From: Alteromonas sp. M12
Lineage (GTDB): Bacteria > Pseudomonadota > Gammaproteobacteria > Enterobacterales > Alteromonadaceae
Assembly: GCF_037478005.1 (NCBI RefSeq)
Contig: NZ_CP144164.1
Coordinates: 186,001-250,000 of the forward strand
Direction: 5' to 3'
Length of the DNA stretch: 64,000 bases
Under the pieces are notes generated by a model. It was given only the letters and a program-made list of their open reading frames with translations. It searched no databases and was not told the DNA's origin. Shown piece by piece: positions 46,241 to 53,058 of this stretch (positions are counted from its first letter, which is position 1; each line of letters starts with the position of its first letter). The position numbers were made by a program, and so were the translations under genes.

Positions 46241-46777
46241 ATGAAAACATTCTATAGTTTTTTAAAAGTATTAGTTTTGGTATCTGCAGGATTAACAAGT
46301 ACTGCGCAAGCAGCACTCATTTATGACTTTTCATATGAGTTTGATGGGTTTACCAGCATTGATGGTACCCTTGAAGGCACGCTTACTGGGGGTGTTGTTA
46401 CTGTAAGCGATGTAATGGGGACTATTTCGTCAACTGGAGGAACGCTTGGTGTAAGTACATTCTCCTTTGATACATCACTAGGTGGTTTCCATATTTCTGG
46501 AGATTCTGATGGCGATTCAGGAACATTTTCTCTTGATGGGAGTTTTTTCGACCTGGCAGTTGTCTTTTTACCTGAAAGTAATAACTGTTTGAATGGTAAT
46601 GGCTTTTGTCTGATTGGCACATTTGCATCTGTATTAACACCTTCTGGTAGTGAAAGTTATACATTAAATGCCGCAAATTTCACAGTGTCCGAACAGGTCG
46701 TATCTGAGCCTAGCAACTTAGCGATAATCGGCCTCAGCCTAGCAGTAATGGGTTTTGCTCGCCGTAAAAAAGCGTAA
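46241..46777 (+). CDS. PEP-CTERM sorting domain protein
   Basis: 178 residues with a signal peptide (residues 1-25, ending AQAA) and a Gly/Ser/Thr-rich, low-lysine body. The C-terminus is a PEP-CTERM signal: SEPSNLAIIGLSLAVMGFARRKK, that is a P-S motif, a hydrophobic helix and a basic end. Such proteins are processed by exosortase and displayed on the surface or in the extracellular matrix. No exosortase gene lies in the window. It has its own terminator. Intact amid the decayed segment. Confidence 0.85.
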   Translation: MKTFYSFLKVLVLVSAGLTSTAQAALIYDFSYEFDGFTSIDGTLEGTLTGGVVTVSDVMGTISSTGGTLGVSTFSFDTSLGGFHISGDSDGDSGTFSLDGSFFDLAVVFLPESNNCLNGNGFCLIGTFASVLTPSGSESYTLNAANFTVSEQVVSEPSNLAIIGLSLAVMGFARRKKA

Positions 46778-46794
46778 TACATACTCTGTTATCA

Positions 46795-46818
46795 AAACCG
46801 ATTGCGATCGGTTTTTTT
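46795..46818 (+). terminator. intrinsic terminator of the PEP-CTERM gene
   Basis: An 8-bp stem (46795-46802 with 46807-46814, core ACCGAT) with loop TGCG runs into seven T, 18 bases after the stop codon. Confidence 0.85.
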
Positions 46819-47051
46819 GTGCCTGCAATTTGGCGATCATTAATTACCTGATCAGCCTAAAGTCGCAGTAAAAATTAAATTGACTAACTCAGGCCTTTTT
46901 CTTATCTAATTCCACCACTTCTGCTTTTCTTCTGTCAACTGAGGTTCAGACTTTCATAGTGTTTGAACTGTACTATCAACGCCGGAACGATAGGTTTTAA
47001 TAACACAGCGAGCATCAGGGAAAGTACAATGGGTTGAATGAGGGCAATGCT

Positions 47052-47396
47052 CTAAATCGTACCCGCTTTTTCAGCCGCTGGAGTATACAAAGGCGGTTGA
47101 TTCCCAAACACTCCCTCCAAATCAGGCTCCGGTTGCCACCTAATCAATGCAGATGAAGCCTGAGTTTGATCCACGATTTCATTCAGTAAATCAACCATTG
47201 AGACTCTCAAAGCTGGTAATGTTACGACCCGTGACTTAGCCATTTTTTTACTGTCTAACGTTGCGCCTTCGGCTAAGTTGGCTGCGCATTGCTGCACTGA
47301 CATCAGCCATATTTTGGCTTGTTTTGAAACCGGTGATGTAAAACATTCTTTGGCAGCAAGCAGGTGGAAAGCGTTACGTAAAAATACAGATTTCAA
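47052..47396 (-). pseudogene. C-terminal remnant of an NAD-dependent epimerase/dehydratase (DenD-like)
   Basis: The 114-codon frame contains IWLMSVQQCAANLAEGATLD, KSRVVTLPALRVSMVDLLNEI and EPDLEGVFGNQPPLYTPAAEKAG. That matches the C-terminal substrate-binding part of D-erythronate-dehydrogenase-like SDRs. The N-terminal Rossmann domain is absent, and the start lies next to the tRNA fragment. The very end after EKAG also differs from the family. Probably a decayed gene cut at or near the integration point. Confidence 0.5.
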
Positions 47397-47423
47397 ACCG
47401 TTTTTAGCTTGTTAGCATGATTA

Positions 47424-47470
47424 TGGCGCACCCGGCGAGATTCGAACTCACGACCTCTGCCTCCGGAGGG
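47424..47470 (-). other. 3' half of a tRNA-Arg(CCG) gene; putative integration (att) scar
   Basis: On the minus strand, 47 bases run from the anticodon loop (CTCCGGA, anticodon CCG) through GGCAG of the anticodon stem, the variable loop, a complete T arm (GTGAG-TTCGAAT-CTCGC) and the acceptor 3' strand, ending GCCA at 47424. Upstream, only the two bases nearest the loop match the 5' side of the anticodon stem; the D arm and 5' acceptor strand are absent, so this is not a working tRNA. Integrases that use tRNA genes leave exactly such a 3' fragment at the far end of an element. The orientation places the intact tRNA, and so the element, at higher coordinates. Confidence 0.75.
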
Positions 47471-47594
47471 AAATTCAATTTATGAACCCGCCCCGAAAAG
47501 AGTGTTATGCTCGCTTGTAATCATAAAATATTTACCGTATTGATCGTCCCCACTATTATAAAGTCTTAAATTTTATTGCCACTAGGAGAAGTAA

Positions 47595-47909
47595 CTAGGA
47601 ATTATCTACTACAAATTCGGCTCCGTTCATTTCATCTGTGAGCGTTATTTGACAAGATAAGCGGCTAAATTCATCAACATTTTCCTCAAAATCCAATAAA
47701 TCAGCCTCAGCTTCATTAGGTCCGCCAATACAGTCTTTCCAGGCAGGCTTTACGTGTACATGACATGTAGCACATGCGCATGCTCCGCCACAATCTGCAT
47801 CAATTCCTTCAATATTATTTTCAATCGCTAACTCCATTAAAGTTTGACCTTCGTGACCTGAAGTTTGCACCGATTCTTGTGATGAACTAATAAACTTAAT
47901 TTCTATCAT
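47595..47909 (-). CDS. [2Fe-2S] ferredoxin, adrenodoxin/putidaredoxin type
   Basis: 104 residues. Four cluster cysteines are visible in the pattern C-x5-C-x2-C (DCGGACACATC) and a distant C in RLSCQITL. The acidic C-terminal half fits ferredoxins that feed P450s or Rieske oxygenases. It is divergent from the acyl-CoA cluster at 48166. No ferredoxin reductase is next to it. The Rieske dioxygenase 13 kb away on the plus strand has no electron-transfer partner of its own, so this may be it. Confidence 0.85.
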   Translation of the reverse strand: MIEIKFISSSQESVQTSGHEGQTLMELAIENNIEGIDADCGGACACATCHVHVKPAWKDCIGGPNEAEADLLDFEENVDEFSRLSCQITLTDEMNGAEFVVDNS

Positions 47910-48165
47910 TGTAGAGGTTTACCTATTGCCATTTAATCCTAGAAAATTAACATTATCACAAGTGAGTTCTCTTTGGAAACTAATATTTATTTTGTCTTAG
48001 TATTTCTTTGGAGTTTTTATACAAGGTAAATTTTTGCATGCTCAAGTTAAGTTCTATTGCGAAACTTATGTTAAGTGTGTTAAGTTTAAATTAGACCGGT
48101 TAGACGGTTAATGATTTGATTGATGAAAATTAAAAATTGATAGTAAACAAGTTGGAGTCCGAGAG

Positions 48166-49620
48166 ATGGTTGGTATTACTGCTTACGGTGCGTATGTACC
48201 GCGCCTCAGGTTAAATCGTAGTGCTATTGTTCAAGCTAATGCTTGGTTTGCCCCTGGTTTGAAGGGTAAAGGAAAAGGCGTAAGAACTATGGCTAATTGG
48301 GATGAAGATAGCATCACAATGGCTGTCGCTGCTGCGCGCGATTGCTTGGGTAAGGATAATGATAGAAGCCATGTAAGTAGTGTGTATTTAGCTTCCACTA
48401 CATTGCCATTTGCTGATCGGTTAAATTCTGGACTTATGGCAGCCGCTCTGACTCTGAATGAAAATATTGAAGCATTAGATATTACAGGTTCATTGCGGGC
48501 GCCAATGTCAGCGGTATCTCAAGCATTGAGAAGTGCAAGTAGCGGCAACAATACATTGGTCGTTGCTGCAGATAAGCGTAAAGCGAGAGTTGCTAGTACC
48601 CAAGAATTAGATTTTGGAGATGGAGCTGCTGCATTATTGTTAGGTAACAATGATGTCTTAGCTGAATATTTAGCCGGAGCAACAATAACGGATGATTTTG
48701 TTGATCATTTTCGGGCTTTCGACCAAGACGTTGATTATAACTGGGAAGAGCGTTGGGTTCGTGATGAAGGTATTAGTAAAATAGTACCTAAAACAGTGGC
48801 TTCCGCTCTCACTAAAGCAGGGGTTGATGCAGGCGACGTCGATCATTTCATTTTCCCCACTGTTTTTAAAAAATTAGATGCAAAAATTGCTCAAATATGC
48901 GGCATTAAAAACGATGCTGTAGTAGATAATTTGGCTGCAGAAGTTGGAGATACTGGGGCCGCTCATGGTCTTCTAATGTTAAGTAGAACGTTAGAAAAAG
49001 CGAATTCTGGCGACATTATTGTTATAACCCAATTTGGTCAAGGGGCCGACGCTTTAGTATTCAAAGTTACTGACAAAATAAACTCGTTTAAACCACAAAG
49101 AGGTTTTTCTGGTTGGCTTTCTCGTGGTGTTGAGGAGTCAAGTTACACGAGATTTTTAGCCTATAACGACCAGATAGAGTTAGAAAAAGGAATGCGAGGG
49201 GAACAGGATAAAAAAACGGCGTTGAGCACACTTTACCGCCATAAAAATATGATTACCGGATTCATTGCTGGTCGTTGCAAAGAAACAGGGCTCGTTTTCT
49301 TCCCACCAACTCGAATTTCATACGATACGGAAAATCCCTTACAAGATACGCAAGTTCCTTACAAATTGGCTGATATTACCGCATCAGTTGCAAGTTGGTC
49401 TGCAGATTATCTTAGTTTCTCAATGTCGCCACCAAATCAATATGGAATGGTCGACTTTGACGGCGGAGGACGGCTATTAATGGAATTTACTGATGTAGCA
49501 AAAGGTGATGTGGAAAATAACAAAAAAATGGAAATGGTCTTTCGCATCAAAGATATCGACAGGCAGCGCGGTTTCAAGCGTTACTTTTGGAAAGCGACGC
49601 CGGTTAAGGCTTCCATTTAG
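48166..49620 (+). CDS. HMG-CoA-synthase-like protein fused to a C-terminal OB-fold (DUF35) domain, catalytic residues replaced
   Basis: 484 residues. The thiolase-fold N-terminal part (about 1-340) resembles archaeal-type HMG-CoA synthase: ITAYGAYVPRLRLNR, MANWDEDSITMAVAAA, LDFGDGAAALLLG. The catalytic Cys region (residues 103-118, DITGSLRAPMSAV) has no Cys. The usual Glu in the strand before it is replaced (ASTTLP), and the HxP histidine is FPT. The C-terminal part (about 360-480) is an OB-fold like DUF35 proteins, with the zinc-ribbon cysteines mostly lost. DUF35 proteins bridge thiolase and HMG-CoA synthase in archaea. First gene of the cluster, 32 bases before the thiolase. Confidence 0.75.
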   Translation: MVGITAYGAYVPRLRLNRSAIVQANAWFAPGLKGKGKGVRTMANWDEDSITMAVAAARDCLGKDNDRSHVSSVYLASTTLPFADRLNSGLMAAALTLNENIEALDITGSLRAPMSAVSQALRSASSGNNTLVVAADKRKARVASTQELDFGDGAAALLLGNNDVLAEYLAGATITDDFVDHFRAFDQDVDYNWEERWVRDEGISKIVPKTVASALTKAGVDAGDVDHFIFPTVFKKLDAKIAQICGIKNDAVVDNLAAEVGDTGAAHGLLMLSRTLEKANSGDIIVITQFGQGADALVFKVTDKINSFKPQRGFSGWLSRGVEESSYTRFLAYNDQIELEKGMRGEQDKKTALSTLYRHKNMITGFIAGRCKETGLVFFPPTRISYDTENPLQDTQVPYKLADITASVASWSADYLSFSMSPPNQYGMVDFDGGGRLLMEFTDVAKGDVENNKKMEMVFRIKDIDRQRGFKRYFWKATPVKASI

Positions 49621-49652
49621 TCATCACTGTTTTAGTTTAAGAGGAATGCACA

Positions 49653-50855
49653 ATGGCTGCAGGTATTAAAGACAAAGTTGCAATTTTAGGGATGGGTTGT
49701 ACAAAATTTGGCGAACGTTGGGATGCCAGTCCAGAAGATTTAATGGTAGAAGCTTTTAATGAAGCTATGCAAGATGCAGGTATAGGCCTGGATAGACTCG
49801 ATGCTGCCTGGTTTTCAACACATATGGATGACGTAGGAACAGGTCGTGGAGGCACGCCCATGTCGATAGCTCTGCGTTTGCCGAATATAGGTGTCACTCG
49901 GGTAGAAAATTTTTGCGCTGGCGGCTCAGAAGCATTTCGAGCCGCGAGTTATGCTGTTGCTTCAGGGGCTTGTGATATTGCTTTAGCTGTTGGCGTGGAA
50001 AAGCTCAAGGATACTGGCTATGGCGGTTTACCTTTGCCTAGCATCGGTACTTTGATTCCACAGTGGTATCCAACGGTATCTGCTCCTGCTAATTTTGCGC
50101 AATTAGCCTCTGCTTATCAAGCTCACCATAAAGTTGACCCTGCACTTTTAAAACGCGCAATCGCTCATGTTTCTGTAAAGAGTCATGCTAATGGAGCGAA
50201 AAACCCCAAGGCGCACTTACAAAAAATCATTACCGAAGAGCAGGTACTCAAAGCGCCGATAATTGCCGAGCCTTTAGGTTTGTTTGATTGCTGTGGTGTT
50301 TCTGATGGCGCTGCAGCATTAATTGTAACGACGCCTGAAATTGCTAGATCGTTAGGTAAAAAAGACCTGGTAACGTTTAAAGCGTTACAAGTAAGCGTGT
50401 CTAATGGGTGGGAAATGCAATCAAATGAATGGAATGGCAGTTATGTACATACCACTCGCATTGCTGCTCAGCGCGCATACAAAGAAGCTGGAATTACTAA
50501 ACCAAGAGATCAAATTAGCATGTTGGAAGTACACGATTGCTTCTCTATTACAGAATTGGTCACTATGGAAGATCTGTTTATATCAGAGCAAGGCGGTGCA
50601 ATTAAGGATGTGATGGATGGTTTTTATGACGCTGATGGCAAAATACCATGCCAGATAGACGGAGGTCTGAAGTGTTTTGGGCACCCGATTGGTGCCAGTG
50701 GTTTGAGAATGTTGTACGAGATGTACTTGCAGTTGCAGGGACGTGCTGGTGCACGGCAACTTGACGACCCCAAAACAGGTTTGATTCATAATTTAGGTGG
50801 ACAACCCTCTCAGAACGCGTGTTCAGTCGCGATTGTAGGCAAAGAAGGGATTTAA
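49653..50855 (+). CDS. SCP2-type thiolase (acetyl-CoA acetyltransferase-like)
   Basis: 400 residues of the SCP2/Ltp thiolase branch. Cys88 in ENFCAGGSEAFRAA is the expected acyl-carrying Cys. EVHDCFSITELV and GHPIGASGLRM supply the His and substrate loops. The C-terminal NLGGQPSQNACSVAIVG replaces the usual CxGGGxG of degradative thiolases. It is placed directly after the HMG-CoA-synthase-like/OB-fold fusion, so the two probably form a complex, as in archaeal thiolase/DUF35/HMGCS assemblies or steroid-side-chain aldolases. It could catalyse thiolytic or retro-aldol cleavage. Confidence 0.8.
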   Translation: MAAGIKDKVAILGMGCTKFGERWDASPEDLMVEAFNEAMQDAGIGLDRLDAAWFSTHMDDVGTGRGGTPMSIALRLPNIGVTRVENFCAGGSEAFRAASYAVASGACDIALAVGVEKLKDTGYGGLPLPSIGTLIPQWYPTVSAPANFAQLASAYQAHHKVDPALLKRAIAHVSVKSHANGAKNPKAHLQKIITEEQVLKAPIIAEPLGLFDCCGVSDGAAALIVTTPEIARSLGKKDLVTFKALQVSVSNGWEMQSNEWNGSYVHTTRIAAQRAYKEAGITKPRDQISMLEVHDCFSITELVTMEDLFISEQGGAIKDVMDGFYDADGKIPCQIDGGLKCFGHPIGASGLRMLYEMYLQLQGRAGARQLDDPKTGLIHNLGGQPSQNACSVAIVGKEGI

Positions 50856-50912
50856 CTCTTACTGATTGCTTTAGCCATGAGAAAAACGATTAACATAATT
50901 AAGTGAGTGACT

Positions 50913-52136
50913 ATGTCTTCTGTTCTAAAAGGTGTTCGTGTGGTTGAAGGTTCTGCTTTTATTGCTGCACCTATGGCCGGTATGAGTTTGGCGCAACTAG
51001 GTGCAGATGTCATTCGGTTCGACCAAATTGGCGGTGGTATAGATTACAACCGTATGCCACGAGCTAAAAATAACGGTAGAAGTCTTTATTGGACAGGTTT
51101 GAATAAAGGCAAACGTTCTCTTGCTGTTGACTTAAAGAACCCTCAGGGGCGTGAGTTAATTCAGCAACTTATCACCCAGCCTGGTGAACAAGCTGGTATA
51201 TTTTTGACCAATTTTGCTGGAGTCAAATGGTTGACCTACGAAGCATTACGAAAACATCGTAATGATCTGATAAAAATAGAAATCTCTGGCAACTACGATG
51301 GCTCTACAGCTGTAGATTATACCGTTAATTGTGCAGTAGGTTTTCCTTTTGTTACCGGCCCTACGAGCAGAGACAAACCCGTCAACCATGTTCTTCCTGC
51401 TTGGGATGTTACTTGTTCTTTGCAAGCTGCTTTAGGGGTGACGTCGGCCTTAATGTATCGTCAGAAAAGTGGTTTGGGGCAAGAGGTTAAACTGGCATTA
51501 TCCGATATGGCTTTGTCAGTCGTCGGCAGCTTGGGTCATATTGCAGAAGCGCAAATTAATGGTGAGCAACGTCCCGTGAATGGTAATTTTGTTCATGGTG
51601 CATTTGGTCGTGATTTCGGTACACGTGATGGCAGACGTATTTCAGCTATGGCTATCTCGAATAAGCAATGGCAAGTACTTTGTAAAGCATGCGATTTGAC
51701 TGAAAAAATGCAGCAATTACAAAGTATCTTGGAACTTGATTTTAATATCGACGAGCATCGCTACGAAGCCCGAGTTTCTATTGCCGAGTTTTTCGAACGT
51801 TGGTGTCAGAAACATACACTTGAACAAATTCGCGAAATATTTGATACCCATGGAGTGTGTTGGGATGTTTATCAAGACTTCATTGAATTGGTAGCAGAGG
51901 ATCCCCGTTGTTCCGAAAAGAATCCAATGTTTAACACCGTTGAACAGCCAGGCGTAGGCCCGCACCTCATTGCAAGTACACCTCTAAGCTTCTCTGAAGA
52001 AGAACGCAAAGCCGCTAGCCCAGCGCCGGTGATAGGTCAGCATACCGATGAAATATTGGCTGATGTAATGGGTTTGACTTCTGTCGAAATCGGAAGGCTT
52101 CATGACGAGGGTATAGTAGCAGGTGCGCCAAAATGA
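50913..52136 (+). CDS. mct: CaiB/BaiF CoA transferase, mesaconyl-CoA C1-C4 CoA transferase type
   Basis: 407 residues from ATG 50913 (a GTG two codons earlier is possible). Class III CoA transferase with the catalytic Asp in LPAWDVT (about residue 165). The blocks RVVEGSAFIAAPMAGMSLAQ, LGADVIRFDQIGGGIDY, NHVLPAWD and VEQPGVG match, as I know the family, the Mct enzyme of the 3-hydroxypropionate bicycle, which moves CoA within mesaconyl-CoA from C1 to C4. The next gene, a hydratase of the Meh type, overlaps by 4 bases and supports this. Other dicarboxylate CoA transferases (itaconate, succinate) are alternatives. Confidence 0.72.
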   Translation: MSSVLKGVRVVEGSAFIAAPMAGMSLAQLGADVIRFDQIGGGIDYNRMPRAKNNGRSLYWTGLNKGKRSLAVDLKNPQGRELIQQLITQPGEQAGIFLTNFAGVKWLTYEALRKHRNDLIKIEISGNYDGSTAVDYTVNCAVGFPFVTGPTSRDKPVNHVLPAWDVTCSLQAALGVTSALMYRQKSGLGQEVKLALSDMALSVVGSLGHIAEAQINGEQRPVNGNFVHGAFGRDFGTRDGRRISAMAISNKQWQVLCKACDLTEKMQQLQSILELDFNIDEHRYEARVSIAEFFERWCQKHTLEQIREIFDTHGVCWDVYQDFIELVAEDPRCSEKNPMFNTVEQPGVGPHLIASTPLSFSEEERKAASPAPVIGQHTDEILADVMGLTSVEIGRLHDEGIVAGAPK

Positions 52137-52978
52137 ATGAACACGACTTTTCAAACTGGATAGGTAAAACCCGTAAAACAAACGCTAATCTAGATACGTG
52201 GCCAGCTAACGCATTAGCAGCAGTGCTGAATATGCCAGAATTAAAGCCCTCAGCAGATTTACCAGGTTTGTGGCATTGGCTGTATTTTCTAGAACGAGTG
52301 CCGCAAAGTGAAATAGGCGCGGATGGTCATCCTGTGAAAGGCGGATTCTTGCCGCCAGTTCCTCATCCTCGAAGAATGTTCGCTGGTGGGCGTACTCACT
52401 ACCACCAACCGCTCAAACTTGAGGTGCCAGCAACACTTGAGGAAACGGTTTCCAATATCCAAATAAAAGAAGGGCGCCAAGGCAAAATCTATATAGTGAC
52501 CGTGCAATTTAAATATAGTCAGAATTCAGCGCTTTGTATCAGTGAAGAACGGGATTTTGTGTATTTACCAGAGGTCGCTAAACCAACATCGCCAACACCG
52601 CTTGCTGACGAAGTCAATAAAGTGGAGGAGGCCAAATGGTCCCTCGATTTACCGACTGATATTACGACCCTGTTTCGGTTCTCAGCACTGACATTTAACA
52701 GTCACAGAATTCACTACGACTTAGAGTATGCGAAAAAACAAGAAGGCTATCCACAACTTGTTGTCCACGGCCCGTTAACCGCAATTTTGTTATCAGAAAC
52801 TGTACGTCGAAACAGTGAAAGGCAAATGCGAAGTTTTAGTTTCAGAGCACAGTCGCCGCTTTTCTGCGGACAGACAATTCGTACTCGTGGGAATTTAGAA
52901 GATAACGACAACGTCAATCTTGTAGCTTATACACCGGCTGGAGAAGTCGCTGTAAATGCAAAGGTTTCATTTGCGTAG
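52133..52978 (+). CDS. meh: MaoC-like hydratase, mesaconyl-C4-CoA/itaconyl-CoA hydratase type
   Basis: 281 residues, double-hotdog FAS1-like dehydratase. The N-terminal half has LPGLWHWLYFLERVPQSEIGADGHPVKGGFLPPVPHPRRMFAGG; the C-terminal half holds the hydratase signature FSALTFNSHRIHYDLEYA, with catalytic Asp and His, and LVVHGPLTA. This layout is shared by mesaconyl-C4-CoA hydratase (Meh) and itaconyl-CoA hydratase (Ich), both of which yield citramalyl-CoA. It overlaps the CoA transferase gene (ATGA-type overlap). No citramalyl-CoA lyase of the CitE family follows. Confidence 0.75.
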   Translation: MNEHDFSNWIGKTRKTNANLDTWPANALAAVLNMPELKPSADLPGLWHWLYFLERVPQSEIGADGHPVKGGFLPPVPHPRRMFAGGRTHYHQPLKLEVPATLEETVSNIQIKEGRQGKIYIVTVQFKYSQNSALCISEERDFVYLPEVAKPTSPTPLADEVNKVEEAKWSLDLPTDITTLFRFSALTFNSHRIHYDLEYAKKQEGYPQLVVHGPLTAILLSETVRRNSERQMRSFSFRAQSPLFCGQTIRTRGNLEDNDNVNLVAYTPAGEVAVNAKVSFA

Positions 52979-53058
52979 CCATGCAAATTACTGGCAGCAT
53001 CATTTTATTTAGAACAGGTAAAAACGAGTTTTTTTGCCTTATTTGAAGAGTTTAAACT

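Noticed and set aside
47400..47500. A complete tRNA gene on the minus strand
   Set aside because: Only the anticodon loop through the CCA end is present. The upstream bases do not form the D arm or the 5' acceptor strand.
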